Assembly: GCA_018873245.2 (NCBI GenBank)
Contig: JAEMBT020000001.1
Location: 10,450,220-10,514,219 of the forward strand
Length of the DNA: 64,000 nt
Direction of reading: 5' to 3'
Source: Archegozetes longisetosus
Lineage: Eukaryota; Arthropoda; Arachnida; Sarcoptiformes; Trhypochthoniidae
Position numbers and translations under genes: made by a program. Below, one piece after another: positions 45,789 to 57,193 of the stretch; within the stretch, counting starts at the first letter, position 1; every line of letters begins with the position of its first letter. The notes under the pieces were generated by a model that was given only the letters and a program-made list of their open reading frames with translations, searched no databases and was not told the DNA's origin.

Positions 45789-46500
45789 CGGGGTGATCAG
45801 GCGTCTAGGAATGGACAGGACAGTCCAGGAATAGAGACCTCTGTCCTATGTCCATGCCGATATCGTTCCTTGACATTGAGACGTCCAGGAATGGAATTTT
45901 TTTTCAAAATATGAGAATGAAATTCTTTTGTGTTATTATGAACTTTACTTTATTCACTAATTATAAAAATATTAATACTATAAATAGAAATAAATCAGTT
46001 CAATAGTGCTCCTGTAGTGTGTCCATTCTCTTTTGAATAATTATTAAAAAATTTTAACAAACCAAATCTGCTGAAAATCATCGGAACTGTTATGGCGATC
46101 CCAATTGAGTATGATTTCGTAGAACGAGTTTTAAGTGTAATGAATATCTGGACTGATGAAAAAATGATTTGAATGTTTGAGTGGTTAAAGCTGAAATTTG
46201 CTCTAAAGTCAATCTTTCAATAACATGTAATGAATTTAAAGTTTTCGCATCTCAAAGCCCTAAACTACTTAAAGATGCTAAATCTAATGATATTCAAAAA
46301 TTGATTTAAATTTCTTCAATAATTTCATTTTTATCATAATTTCCCATTCAAGAGCAATAATTTTAATTTTGATTAAAGAAATTACTGCTATTTCCGAAAT
46401 AACACTTTAATTTTTGAAATTTTCCTCTAAAGTATTTAACTCGGTACCCCCTTACACTTTCAAAGTCCAGGAAAAGGCTCAGTAAGACCTGGTCATCCTG
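45789..46500. mobile_element. Nonautonomous hAT element, 712 bp
   Basis: Ends CGGGGTGATCAGGCGTCT and ...AAGACCTGGTCATCCTG (imperfect inverted repeats), flanked by a perfect 8-bp duplication GTGAAACC (45781-45788 and 46501-46508). The interior (about 46080-46310) retains a decayed transposase C-terminus. Confidence 0.85.
46080..46310 (+). pseudogene. hAT transposase C-terminal dimerisation fragment
   Basis: The frames read MAIPI.YDFVERVLS, then W.DE, then EFK-F-S..KLLK-like remnants. This is the hAT C-terminal dimerisation block, also seen better preserved at 60857-61156. Stops and frame changes are present. It lies inside the 712-bp hAT element. Confidence 0.6.
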
Positions 46501-47219
46501 GTGAAACCTTGAAACTTGGACTTAGTGAATATTTTGACGAACACTAAAACTCTGATGCAGTGTTAAAGTTATAACTTTAAAAAATGTTTTTTTCCAGTTA
46601 ATTTTAAATCTATTCAATAATTTAATTAATGATGGAATCAAATAGTGCTTAAAACAAATTAATATGTATTTAATAGTTTACTTATATTTTACTTTTACTA
46701 TGCTTCTCTAGATATGATCATGTTGCTTTTACTTACTTTTTAAGTAAAGTATTTTTAGAAAATACTTTTACTGTATTTTTGTAAACAAATTAATGCATAT
46801 CAAACACTGTTAGTAATTCAGGGGCTGCATTCATAAAAGATTGCAAAAATAGCAATATTTTTAACAATTTGCAATCCATTTAGCAATGCCTTTGCAATCG
46901 ATTGTTAATTGGTATTCATAAAACTTATTACTAATGTATTGCAAAAACTGCAATGTTTACAAAAAAATACTTTATTAAAAAGTATTTAAAAACATTTTCA
47001 ATAAATTTGAAAACAATTGATTTGATTTTTAAGAATTATTATTAATCTCAAAATAGATTAAAAACCTTACGTAAAAGATTATAATTTTCTATACTTTGAA
47101 ACAATATTAAATTAATACAGTTTTAGACAAAAAATAACTAAAAGTGATTGCGATTGTTTTAAAACAAGCCTTTGATTGTCATCACTATTACTTTAAAACT
47201 CAATTAAGAAATAAAAGTG

Positions 47220-48026
47220 ATGCCGCCTAAAAAGATGTCATCACTTAATGATAATAATATAAGGGCCAAAAAGTTCTCAAACGAAGAATTACAGGCATTG
47301 ATCGATACTATAAGCCCTAATTATGTCAAACTTTTCGGTATATTAAACGAAGAAGTAACAAATGAATTAAAGCAGACATTATGGGCTCAAATAGCAGATG
47401 CGGTAAAAGTTATTAAATTAAATTTGCACTTGAGTTAATAGATAGAAATTCATGTTTAGGTAAATGCGGTCTCAGTTTGTAAGCGATCTGTAAATGATGT
47501 TCAGAACAAATTCATTCAATTAAAATGTAGAACAAAGAAAAAGGCTTCAAATATATTATTGGAATTGCATAAAACTGGTGGCGGAATCAACGAATCCGAC
47601 CCTTTAAGTGAATTGGAATTGAGAGCTAATAGTCTCTCATTTTTATAGAAAAAAATCATTAGATTAATTGGCGCCACAGCTTTGACCGGAATTAAAGGAG
47701 GTTTAGATACTTCGTACTCATTTGATGGTCGACAAGAAACCTAACGCGATAGAGGAGAAGTCACAGCCACCCAAGTCATAAGTCCTTCGCCTGAATCGCG
47801 CGACGTTCCCCAAGAAATGAATACGCAATTAAAAGATATCGAAGCGCTTGAAATTTCGTCTAAAAGTTGCAAAAGAAAGTTCAGAGACAATGATATTGAA
47901 AGCGATTCAATTACATTAAAAATGCTCGAAACACAAGTAGAGATAAAAAATGCATTATTAGAATTGGTGAACATTAAAAAGAGAAATGTTAGAAATCAAA
48001 AAAAAAGTTGGAATTATTTAAATTAA
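47220..48026 (+). pseudogene. Harbinger Myb/SANT-like protein, decayed
   Basis: The ATG is at 47220. The first exon (to 47402) has the FSNEELQALID start of a Myb/SANT-like DNA-binding domain. A 57-bp intron (47403-47459, GTAAAA...TTTAG) joins in frame to VNAVSVCKRSVNDVQNKF, the rest of the domain with its characteristic KR...D...K helix. The frame continues through TAG near 47646 and TAA near 47741 to a C-terminal coiled-coil-like part ending at 48026 (ESDSITLKMLETQVEIKNALLEL). In Harbinger elements this partner brings the transposase to the nucleus and the element ends. Two stops make this copy non-functional. Confidence 0.75.
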
Positions 48027-48084
48027 ATCCTCATTTGATAGCAAATGTTGAATATTATAATGAAAGCAATGACTCTATTCTTAA

Positions 48085-49141
48085 TTAAGCGAATCTTTGT
48101 TGAATTAAATTGTTTCTGATATTTAAACCTAATGTGTGTAAAGCGCCAACATTTGATTGATTATCAATAAATTCGTCGTTTTCACTTTCGATTGAGTCAA
48201 TTATTAAGTTATCTTCAATTAAACCCAAGTTTCGTCTCATATTATGCAAAACAGCAACAGATAAAATAATTTTACAAACTTTTAATGGATTGTAACATAA
48301 ATTTCCACCTCTATTGTCAAGACACCTAAAAACCATCTTCATTAATCCAATAGTATTTTCAACTAATCTTCTTGTTTTCTTGTGAGAACTATTGTATTTC
48401 ATTTCGCTATTAGTCTTAGGCTTTAAAATTGGTGTCAAAAGCCAAGGCTCTAATGGATAGCCTGAATCTCCCAATAGCCATCCATTAGGTGGATTTGATT
48501 CAAATTTATTTCTTAAATGACAGTTAGTCCAAATAAATGAGTCGTGAGTACTTCCGGGCCATTTGACAACTATATCAATAATTTGCATCTCATTATCACT
48601 GACTATTTGAACATTTATAGCATGTTTTTCTTTTCTTGAAACATAGTGGTTCATCTAAGCCTCCCGGAGATTTTATATCTATTAATGTTCCATCTATTAA
48701 TCCTAAAACTCGCGGAAATTCGTGTATTCTTTGAAATTTTTGTTGTAATTGAATTAATTCGTTACTATCTGTCGGGAATTTAATGTAGTCTTTTGACAGT
48801 TTACATAACAAATCAGTGATCGAATTCACTATTCGACTAACACTAGCCTGAGATATATTGATTAAATCTCCGATAAAATTTTGAAAGGAACCGCTCGCGA
48901 AGGATCTTAAAGCGGCTAAAACTTGAAGGTGTGGAGGAATTGCTTTATTTCTTAATGTTTTTCTTTCAATAAAAGGCTTTAATTTTTCAATTAAAGAAAA
49001 AATTACGTGTCTTGGAAAGCGATACTTCTGGAGCAAAACATTATCTTCAAGTTCCAAAGGATTATCTCTTTCTCTGAACTGTCTTTGTTTTCTAAGAGAA
49101 TTTTTTCTCATTCGATTTAAAATTAACAAATATTCAGTCAT
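48085..49141 (-). pseudogene. HARBI1-like Harbinger transposase, one frameshift
   Basis: The first part from ATG 49141 has an N-terminal helical domain and ISQASVSRIVN (HTH), then LGLIDGTLIDIKSP with the first catalytic Asp. Near 48645-48655 the frame slips by one, and the second part carries NHYVSRKEKHAINVQIV, WPGSTHDSF, GDSGYPL (second Asp) and VENTIGLMK (catalytic Glu region). All three catalytic positions are thus present and only one indel separates it from a complete DDE transposase of about 350 residues. The nuclease would cut element ends and insert at TWA sites. Confidence 0.87.
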
Positions 49142-49458
49142 TTTTGAGACACTATCAGGTTCAACGAAACCAATTGTAAATTATATGCACATCAAACCCT
49201 TGAATTAATCTCAAATTTTGATCTCTATTAACTCTATTCTCAATGATAACATATAATATAATCAAAATGATTCTAATTATGACATTATAAGGATTGCAGA
49301 CGTTTGCAAGTGCTTTAGACCTATTGCAAAATCTGCAATGTATTACAATTGCAAAATAGTTTTATGAATAAAATTTTTATTAGCAATCGAAAAATAGCAA
49401 TCACTTGTTTGCAATCGTTTTATGAAAACCAATTGCAATTGTTTATGAATGCTGCCCC

Positions 49459-49609
49459 AGTAATGTATTGAGTTTGATAATAGGTAAACGAAAGATTACT
49501 TGTAGTAAAATACATATAAAAATAAATAGAATTTTCGGGAAGTATCTGGAAATTATGAAAACTCAACTTTATTAAAAAAATATATCTATTGAGTCAAAAA
49601 TAATTAGAA
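49459..49609. other. Short intergenic gap
   Basis: No feature seen. Confidence 0.3.
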
Positions 49610-49617
49610 CTTTATTA

Positions 49618-49987
49618 GGTATAAGTCTAGTTTATGGTAATAATTTCTTTTACGCCATTCATGTATTGTACCGCTTCCATTAGTGTTTACATTTCGTTTA
49701 CAACACATTTCAAATGGCTGAATCGTTGCCAACAAAACATAAATTTAATCAAAATTAGGTTAGGTTAGTTTAGGTAAGTTTAGGTTAGGTTAGGTTTAAT
49801 TAATAAACATAATGTATTTTATTCTAATATTTGTAGGCAAGATGGGTATCGTTGGGTTTGTGCTGCTAAAGTTTCTAATTTTTTCCGCGCGTTATTTTCA
49901 ATAAATATCTTTCATTTAGATCACGTTCTATCGATTTTTATCAATAAAACTGAATTTCATTTTATTACCATAAACTAGACTTGTTCC
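49618..49987. mobile_element. 370-bp MITE with 8-bp target duplication
   Basis: AAGTCTAGTTTATGGTAATA near the left end is repeated inverted at the right end (TATTACCATAAACTAGACTT). It is flanked by CTTTATTA at 49610-49617 and 49988-49995. The interior carries a run of TTAGG-like telomeric repeats (about 49757-49798). The 8-bp duplication suggests a hAT-mobilised element; there is no gene. Confidence 0.7.
49757..49798 (+). repeat. Interstitial TTAGG-type repeat tract
   Basis: About eight imperfect TTAGG/TTTAGG units. TTAGG is the ancestral arthropod telomere repeat. A shorter tract is at 27225-27244. Confidence 0.7.
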
Positions 49988-49995
49988 CTTTATTA

Positions 49996-51592
49996 TTTAT
50001 GAGTAAAAAAGTTTGGTTGTTTTTACCAACGAAGATATTGTAAAATTCTCATCTTTTTAATTTCGCTATTTTTTTCTAGTGACATTGAATTTAACAATAA
50101 ATTTAATACAGTCAAATTCAATTACATTCCAAGTTTTGCATTGTTATTTCCTATATCGGGTTACGTTAAGTTTATGTGATAATTTAACTTACAATAGAGC
50201 ATTTTATTGATTTTAGATATCAAGTTAAATATAGGCATAGGTTAAAATAATTCAAATTAGATTGAGAAGCAACAGTTTAAATTAATCTTGAATATTAAAA
50301 CAGTCTAATTGTAAGTGCCCGTATATACTCGATATAAACCTGATAAGGAAATATGTATGGAATAAACGTCATTAAAGGACTGTCCATTGGAAATAGCAAT
50401 TCAAAACCTGTGAACGTAATTGAATTTGGCTGTATTAATTTTAATATTAACCACAAGATTAATTTGATAAGTATGTAACTGAGTTAATAAGCAAATTCTC
50501 GAAAAGTTATTAAATTTAGTAAGAATTCGATACTGAAACTCATAAAATTAGGCCGGTTTTCCTATTAAAACACAACACGTCCTTTAACGAAGACCACAGT
50601 GATTGCTGTCTGACCTTAGTTACACATTATACAAAAATTAAATATGAGCATAACATAGAAAAATAGTATTGCGCAGACTGATGTCAATGAAAAAAGCTTC
50701 TTTTAAGGCATATAAAATTAAAAAAACTTCAGTTTTAGCTGACCAATGATTCTCTATTGCTTTTAAGGGTTTAGTTCAGTTCAACTCTATTAACGGTTAA
50801 GTATCAGATGAATTATTTATAAAATTGTGACTAGATTCTCACTTTAATATTATTGCAATGCATCTGAATATTTGTGATGAAAATGTGAGTTTATAAACTT
50901 TTATTGGAAGTTAGATAATATTTTAAGCGTAGAACTTTTTTCGAATTGTCTGCAGTGGAAACCTCTATTAATATTACAAAATGATAGTTCAGGTTATTAT
51001 AAAATAAGGGATTTGACTGGAATCATCTTCAATCAAATCGTAGAACAATATAATTTAAGGTAGATAAGTTTCTTGTGCTTAATCAATAAAATTTTTTAAA
51101 ATCTCGACTGGACATTAGTTACACAATACATCGACCGCCAAATGGCTTTTGTGGGATGAAAATAAATAATTCATGGAATGGAATGATTCGACAAGTTTTG
51201 AGAAATGTTAGAAAAACAGAGGCATTATAGGGTTGCCATCTTTCAACATTCGGTCTTTACTTTCAAATTTTTTGCATTTTTCCCAACTTTCAAACTACTT
51301 AATATGCTTTTAAAAATCCTAAAATAAATATTTACGAATTAATTTCAGAAATATTTATATTTTTGTGCTTATCAGCACTTAAATTAAATTCACGTCCAAT
51401 AAATTCGATATAAATGAATAGATCCGATTACACGTAAGGTTAGTGTTAGGGCTCGAGATCCCATAAATAATACCAATAACAAAACTATCTCAAAACCAAA
51501 GATGGTAACCCAATGATGCTATATTTTAACCATTTGATTAATCGATATATTGATAGGAATGTCAGTTAGTTTTACGACCGTTTGAGATAACA
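49996..51592. other. Intergenic, no gene seen
   Basis: Long AT-rich stretch without supported coding sequence or clear repeats. Confidence 0.35.
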
Positions 51593-51847
51593 ATGGAAAG
51601 GAATGAAGTCATCAGATTCTCAAAACCACTGTTCACAGATTTGACTACCTTCATGACTGCTATTAATTATAATAAAATTAGTTCTTTGGAAATGATGAAT
51701 CATTTTAAGTTTATTGATAGCGAAACTTGGGTGTGGCCTATAACTAGTCTAATTTTAATTTCATTCATTTGTCTTCTATTCAAAGAAACTGGACAAAATC
51801 CCGGAAACAACATTGAATTGATCTTGATAAAACTACTGTTTTTATAG
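51593..51847 (+). pseudogene. Possible receptor fragment with one membrane segment
   Basis: Eighty-four codons from ATG 51593. A polar N-terminus is followed by HFKFIDSETWVW and then a hydrophobic segment WPITSLILISFICLLF. An F..ETW motif directly before a membrane segment is what one sees at the first membrane segment of many ionotropic receptors, which suggests a fragment or an exon of another IR on the plus strand. No neighbouring exon could be matched, so it may equally be a chance open frame. Confidence 0.3.
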
Positions 51848-52190
51848 CGTCAGTGTAATTTTATTCATTGACTATTGTGTGTGTAACCTCATAATGACTT
51901 GAGTTGTATCTATAAGACAAATGAAATACCTGTAATGTCAAAAATAGTCTAATAGGCAAATTGTACAAACGAATATTCACTAAATCCCCAAAAGCTAAAA
52001 TCCTGTTAGAAATATTTTTACAGCATGAACTCATCGATACATGTAAACATTCTTCAGATTTATTTACTATACATTAGTTCGCTCAATAAGTTCTATGAAT
52101 TGAAGAAACTGAGCTATGTAAGCAATTGATACACATATTCTAAAGCTCAATCTTAGAACAGATAAATTATCATTAATATTGAGAAATAAT
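51848..52190. other. Intergenic, no gene seen
   Basis: No supported feature. Confidence 0.3.
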
Positions 52191-52573
52191 CCTTACGACA
52201 AAAATATCCGGAAACCCATGGCATATTTTGAGAATTCATTTTTCCGACCTCAAGCTGATCGAAAGCATATGGAGAATAATGAAGGATATTGTTAAGAAAG
52301 AGGAACCAAACAAAATTTTAACTGTGAGTCGCGAAAATGAACAAAACACGAGACAGTTTATAATAAGATGTATAGGAGTCGCTCTACAAAAGTATGAAAA
52401 AAACCGCTTTGAAAAGCGTATAGCTGCAGATGGAGTACGAGATAAATTGTCATTTCTTTTTAGTTGTAATAATTAGAATCAAATGCATTCTTGTGGTGAA
52501 TTTTAGATCTAAATATTGTAATTTTCATTATAAACTTTACACTTAATTTTTTTCAGATTTATTTTGTCACGAA
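52191..52573 (+). mobile_element. Tc1-type nonautonomous element, copy 4 (uninterrupted)
   Basis: CCTTACGACAAAAATATCCGG at the left and ...TTATTTTGTCACGAAG at the right form imperfect inverted repeats. It is the only copy in the window without a nested insertion on the plus strand and serves as reference for the insertion sites in copies 1 and 2. Confidence 0.75.
52228..52476 (+). pseudogene. Tc1-type transposase C-terminal fragment
   Basis: The open frame (opened on TTG, no suitable ATG) reads FSDLKLIESIWRIMKDIVKK, the block around the third catalytic residue in Tc1-type transposases, where the family has SPDLNPIE. The remaining C-terminus ends ...AADGVRDKLSFLFSCNN. The first two thirds of the enzyme are missing, so the element depends on a transposase made elsewhere. 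The same fragment in worse condition is in copies 1-3. Confidence 0.72.
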
Positions 52574-52619
52574 GTATATATAAGTTTAACGAAATTTTAG
52601 TTGAAGTACACTTCAAGCC

Positions 52620-53720
52620 CCCGTCTAAACTATTGGGACAATTTTATGACTAGGGTATTAATGGATTCAGCACGATGAGCCATGAAGATAGACACTATTG
52701 TGACCTCTCCGTGACCTCAAGGTCAAAAGTTAAACTGGGTCAAATGACCCTAAATTTTTGTCAATTTTGCAATATCAAAAAGTGGCTATGGCCATTTTGT
52801 TGCCCTTGACAGGAACGTTCTAAAACCGTTTTCAGAACTATCCTATCTGTTTGGGGTCAAAGGTTATGATCCTTCAAATTTTTGGTAATGTGTGCCTTTT
52901 CCGGGCACACACTTTTGATGATCGATCATAATAGTAGTCGATGTGAGGAGTCGAATGATATATTACATGCCTATATTCTGTCCATAAATCACGTAAAATT
53001 TTTTTTTAGAAATTCAAGATAGTTTGGTAATGGGTACCCTTTGCGGGCACCTTCTTTTGATGATAGATCCTAGTAGTACTCGATGTGAGGAGTCTAACGA
53101 TATATCACATGCCATGTTTTATCTATAAATTAGGTAAGAATTTTTATTTTTTATATATCAAGGCACCCACCCGACCACTTCAGGCACCCACCTGATCACG
53201 CCAGACACCCCTCTCCATTCATCCTTCTGTCAAAGTACCTAATGGCGACTCGTTAAACCTAACCACCACGAACCCAGTTTAACCTAAGCTGAAGATGGAG
53301 TTGGATCGCTTCACTCGGAACGCTTCGCGACCTGACGCAATTTTCACTTAGGTTAAATCACGCACGTGGATACTTAATTATTTTATAGAGAATTATATCG
53401 CATTTCGGAGGGGATACCTAGCGATAGAACTATTTTTGAGTTTTAAAAGTATTTCATTTTTACGTAATTTATGGATAGAATATGGGCATGAAATATGTCA
53501 TTCGACTCACTACATCGAGTACTATTAGGATTGATCATCAAAAGTGGGTGCCTGGCGTACTTAATAATTATTATAAGATTAAAATTTTCACGTAATTTGT
53601 GGATAAAACATAGCATGTGCTATATCGTTAGACTCCACACACCGAGTACTACTAGAATCAATCATCAAAAGGATGTGCCCGGAAAAGGCACCATCTGCAG
53701 AAAATTGCATAAAATTATTT
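52620..53720. repeat. Complex inverted/tandem repeat (likely MITE)
   Basis: A unit of about 145 bp (GGGCAC...TTTTGATGATNGATC...AGTAGT(A)CTCGATGTGAGGAGTC...ATATATCACATGCC) occurs twice in direct order at about 52895-53000 and 53035-53140. It occurs twice inverted at about 53465-53575 and 53595-53690. Between them is a GC-richer core (53160-53350). The left flank (52620-52875) is rich in TGACC/GGTCA half-sites. The layout suggests a foldback transposon with internal tandem units, but ends and TSD were not resolved. The 76-codon frame inside is a by-product. Confidence 0.65.
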
Positions 53721-53769
53721 ATTAAAATCGAATTTCTTGAATTTTATTAAGTTTTTCATGAGAACTTTC

Positions 53770-54873
53770 TTAAAAATCGTTTTTGAAATTAATTCCGGAT
53801 CTCCACATTATTTGTGGAGAAAACGATGCATAAAGTTTGTTAATTGATTTGGAATTAGTTGGAGTTAGAATTTCTGAATATTTTTGACCCCAAATATAAA
53901 ATATATTGTTAGCAGAAATTGCAGCTGATGTATCAAATTGTAAATTATCAGAAAGAATGTCTTTAAATTTCACTGAATTTGATATTTTTACTGGTTTATT
54001 ATTTTTAACCGTACTATTCCCAAGTGAATAAATTTCTCCATCCGATGACAATAACAAACTATGATTATGACCACCTATTATTTTTGTGATATTAACTGAA
54101 TCTAAATTAATTACACGCCTTGGTATGTTTTGATTCACATTATTTCCAATTCCTAATTGTCCATGACCATTACCACCCCAACTGAAAGCCTCTCCGGATT
54201 CTGTTAATGCCAACGAATGCCATGCACCGCAAGAAATATCGATTACTTTTTTGTTATCAAATCCATTTATTTTATATGACGTTAATTGGTTACCACCATC
54301 TGTCAATATATTACCACATTGTCCATCCCCATTTCGACCCCATGCATACACTTCACCAAAATCAGTTAACGCTAATGTATGCCATCTACCACAGCAGACA
54401 TCAACAACTCGTCCAATTTTGGATTTGAATGATATTAAATATGGACTAAAACTTTCATTCTTTGCAAATCCATTGCCGATTTGTCCATGCCAATTAGTAC
54501 CCCAACTATAAACATCTCCGCTTTCTGTTAATGCGATCACATGTTCAAAACCATAAGCGATTTTAGAAATTCCTTTATTACTCAAAACATCCACTTTTAC
54601 TGGACTTTCAATTTTTTCAACAGTACTATTAATTCCAAGAAGTCCATAATTATTGTCTCCAAAAATATAAACCAAATCTCTATTTGTTACAAAAATTACT
54701 TCATTCCCTTCACCTCCAAAAACGCACAATATTTTGATACTAATTTTGACCTCATCAGTCAAATTTTTAATTAGTTGCCATTCATTTATTTGTTCCAATT
54801 TAGTTATATTATTTGATAAAATATCGGATGCATAAGTAATGTCTATAAAAGCAAAAGATTCTTTAAACCTCAT
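53770..54873 (-). CDS. RCC1-repeat protein (RCBTB-like propeller without BTB domain)
   Basis: Intronless frame of 367 residues from ATG 54873. About five RCC1 repeats are visible from residue 65 to 345: VYIFGDNNYGLLG, VYSWGTNWHGQIGNG, VYAWGRNGDGQCGN, AFSWGGNGHGQLGIGN and IYSLGNS, each pair joined by a G..H/W.LALT.SG motif. RCC1 repeats fold into a seven-bladed propeller used for protein or nucleotide-exchange interactions. The closest domain order I know is the RCC1-BTB family, in which an N-terminal segment of about 50 residues precedes the propeller and a BTB domain follows. Here the frame stops right after the propeller and no BTB is found downstream, so the gene is short or truncated. Lack of introns hints at a retrocopy origin or an expanded intronless family. 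Confidence 0.85.
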   Translation of the reverse strand: MRFKESFAFIDITYASDILSNNITKLEQINEWQLIKNLTDEVKISIKILCVFGGEGNEVIFVTNRDLVYIFGDNNYGLLGINSTVEKIESPVKVDVLSNKGISKIAYGFEHVIALTESGDVYSWGTNWHGQIGNGFAKNESFSPYLISFKSKIGRVVDVCCGRWHTLALTDFGEVYAWGRNGDGQCGNILTDGGNQLTSYKINGFDNKKVIDISCGAWHSLALTESGEAFSWGGNGHGQLGIGNNVNQNIPRRVINLDSVNITKIIGGHNHSLLLSSDGEIYSLGNSTVKNNKPVKISNSVKFKDILSDNLQFDTSAAISANNIFYIWGQKYSEILTPTNSKSINKLYASFSPQIMWRSGINFKNDF

Positions 54874-55854
54874 TCTTAAAAATATTTTGCAAAGAAACCC
54901 CCGCTTTTATTATATGAATAATAAAACTGCTATTTGTTATTTTATTTCTTAACTAAAATTATAACTAAAAATCAATAAGTCGCCCAAAAACTATAGTAAA
55001 GTTCTATTTAAAAATTTAATGGTGTATTTTTCATTTATAATAAACTCAATATCAAGTTTACTATAAAATTAAACTTTGAATCTACAATAAAATTTTTAGT
55101 AATAAATTGGGTGAATCTTACCACTTATAATAATTAATGTTACCAATAAGAACCACATTATCGTAATTTAAATAATTTTCTAAATAACAGAATAAGTTTT
55201 TAAGTGAAATGAAATTTACTAATACTGTGCATTTCACCTGAAATAGTACAGTATTTATATCTCTCCTGCTTTTGAAAAATATGTTTTCTTATTGAAATTC
55301 TCAGGCCATTTTATCTTCTTAAGTCGATTATAAATGATTTCACAATAGGCATAATTTATATTTATTAAATATGAATCTTATTTACTAACTTTTTGCTAAT
55401 TATTGACAAATTGTATGCAATGTTTGCATAATTATTAATTTTTGTTGTGGCTATTTTTCAAGAAACTAATAATTAGCTTAAAATAATGTTATTTTCAATA
55501 GATTTATGCCTAAATATGCTAATATTAAATTTCGTATTAACCTAAAAAGATAGTGTATGAATGACCTTTGCTAGTGTTCGAATTATCTAAAATTTGATAA
55601 CAAATAATAAATGTAAATGTATTGTGAAATGTAAAAACATTATCTATATACGTTATCATTATTAAGCAATAGACTAATTGAGAAATTTTTTATGATACAA
55701 TTAAAGGAAAATTTATTATACTGATAAAACAATAGATAAAAAATCTATTTTATCAACTAAAAGCTCTCTTTTAAATTTTTTTACTTAAAAACATGTTTTC
55801 CTAAGAAAATATCTAAAATTATTAAACAACTAGATGAGATACAATACAAAAAGG
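54874..55854. other. Intergenic, no gene seen
   Basis: Very AT-rich DNA upstream of the RCC1 gene; contains no supported feature. Confidence 0.35.
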
Positions 55855-56212
55855 TATATAAAGAGAGGGAGAGGGCTCCTAAACAAGAGGTGGTTATTGC
55901 TTGTGTCTATTAATATGTGTATAACATGTAAGATTTAATATTTTAAATAAAGTCAGGTTAACATCAATACTAAAAGTTACGCTTATTCATTAATTCATCA
56001 ATACATCGCGTATTATAAAAGTGAGTATGAAAGTTATAATTTAAAGCACGAGTCCAGCCTGACTCTAGCATAAACAAATTGTGATCTCACATTGAGATCC
56101 CCGATCTCAATTTTTACATCTAGAAAACAACATAAACATAAGACAATATAAATTGTTTAATACAATTTCTAAAATAAATTAAAAGATCCAAAGTCACGAA
56201 ATAAACGTGCCA
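55855..56212 (+). repeat. Probable 5' LTR (3' part) of a Ty3/gypsy element
   Basis: TATATAAA at 55855-55862 followed by AATAAA at 55946-55951 about 90 bp later, with a tRNA primer site just downstream, is the U3-R-U5 order of an LTR. The upstream border and a second LTR were not found, so limits are approximate. Confidence 0.55.
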
Positions 56213-56216
56213 ATTT

Positions 56217-56234
56217 TGGTGGAGGCGCCGGGTA
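56217..56234 (+). other. Primer-binding site, tRNA-Ala type
   Basis: TGGTGGAGGCGCCGGGTA is the complement of the 3' end of a tRNA ending CCACCA with a GGCGCC(T) acceptor/T-stem, which fits cytosolic tRNA-Ala. It follows the putative LTR by a few bases, as in LTR retrotransposons. Confidence 0.7.
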
Positions 56235-57193
56235 GGCAAAATATCGGGTAGAAAAAAACCCAGTAGGCACTAAGCTGTATAGGTATTTAATTATGCATAA
56301 AAAACTAATTAGTCAATTAATTATCCATGCTTTAACTAGAATATAAAAAATGCTAAGTAGGCATCAATTGAAGAGATTTAATCCAATATACTATTTGACG
56401 ATACATATGTAATAAAACAATACAAATTTACTATTTGATATTTAAACTAAAATTGTGCCAATGATTTATAATTAAAAACTTATACTAGTAAAAGATTTAA
56501 GCTTAAAATTACATCCTTTAAAAATAAAAACAATTATATTAATAGCACTTTCTACTTGTTTCGCTTACTGTAAATCCTTAAAATTACGTGACTTTAAACA
56601 TAAATCACTTGCCGGAAGTTATGAAACGCAAATAAATAAAATAAGGACTAGCCTAATTTTTAGTCAAGAATGGTTACACATTATTAAAATAAAGTGGCCT
56701 ACATTAAATTCATTAAAATGGCATTCCAAACAACTTAAATCGCATACGAGTGAAAATGCTTACATTAGCTTATGTTGTAAGACATTAATCTAAAAAATGT
56801 ATATAAATAGACTAACAAATTAGATAGATCTGTAAATAAACTTTAGGCCAGTAGATAGTAAAAGATATAAATGCATAGTTTAACGAAAAGGGATAGAAAA
56901 AATATATAAATCTACACATTATCTTAAAGTAGAAAGGTCGGTTTCAATGAGTGAGTGGGTGGGGCATTCTGATGGGCCTTAAATGTCCCCATCTGATGAC
57001 GCATTTAAAACAATATTAAAAAATTCTATCACCAATAGTCTAGGCGATATGAATTTTTTAGTGATTCTCTTCATAATGGGCTCTATGGAGAAAAATCAAA
57101 CTGAAAATTAGTTTAAAAACGTATCATTTTTATTTTCTTGAAAATTGGTTCAAAGGAAGAGTATGAAAGGTAGATATTTTTGAAAAAATCTCA
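56235..57193. other. Degenerate retrotransposon leader or intergenic DNA
   Basis: No gag frame or other coding sequence recognised between the primer site and the hairpin at 57194. Confidence 0.35.

Larger units (their letters stand above)
46821..49458. mobile_element. PIF/Harbinger transposon, two-gene, 2638 bp
   Basis: Ends GGGGCTGCATTCATAAA and its near-complement TTTATGAATGCTGCCCC. Subterminal zones on both sides are full of TTGCAA/TTGCAAT repeats. Two convergent genes lie inside, as usual for Harbinger: a Myb/SANT-like DNA-binding protein (plus) and a HARBI1-like transposase (minus), with 3' ends about 60 bp apart. The expected 3-bp target duplication could not be assigned with confidence (flanks TCA and AGT). 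Confidence 0.85.

Noticed and set aside
47741..47974. Minus-strand 77-codon frame
   Set aside because: Antisense to the Harbinger Myb-like gene.
54207..54774. Three plus-strand frames of 73-86 codons
   Set aside because: Antisense shadows of the RCC1-repeat gene.
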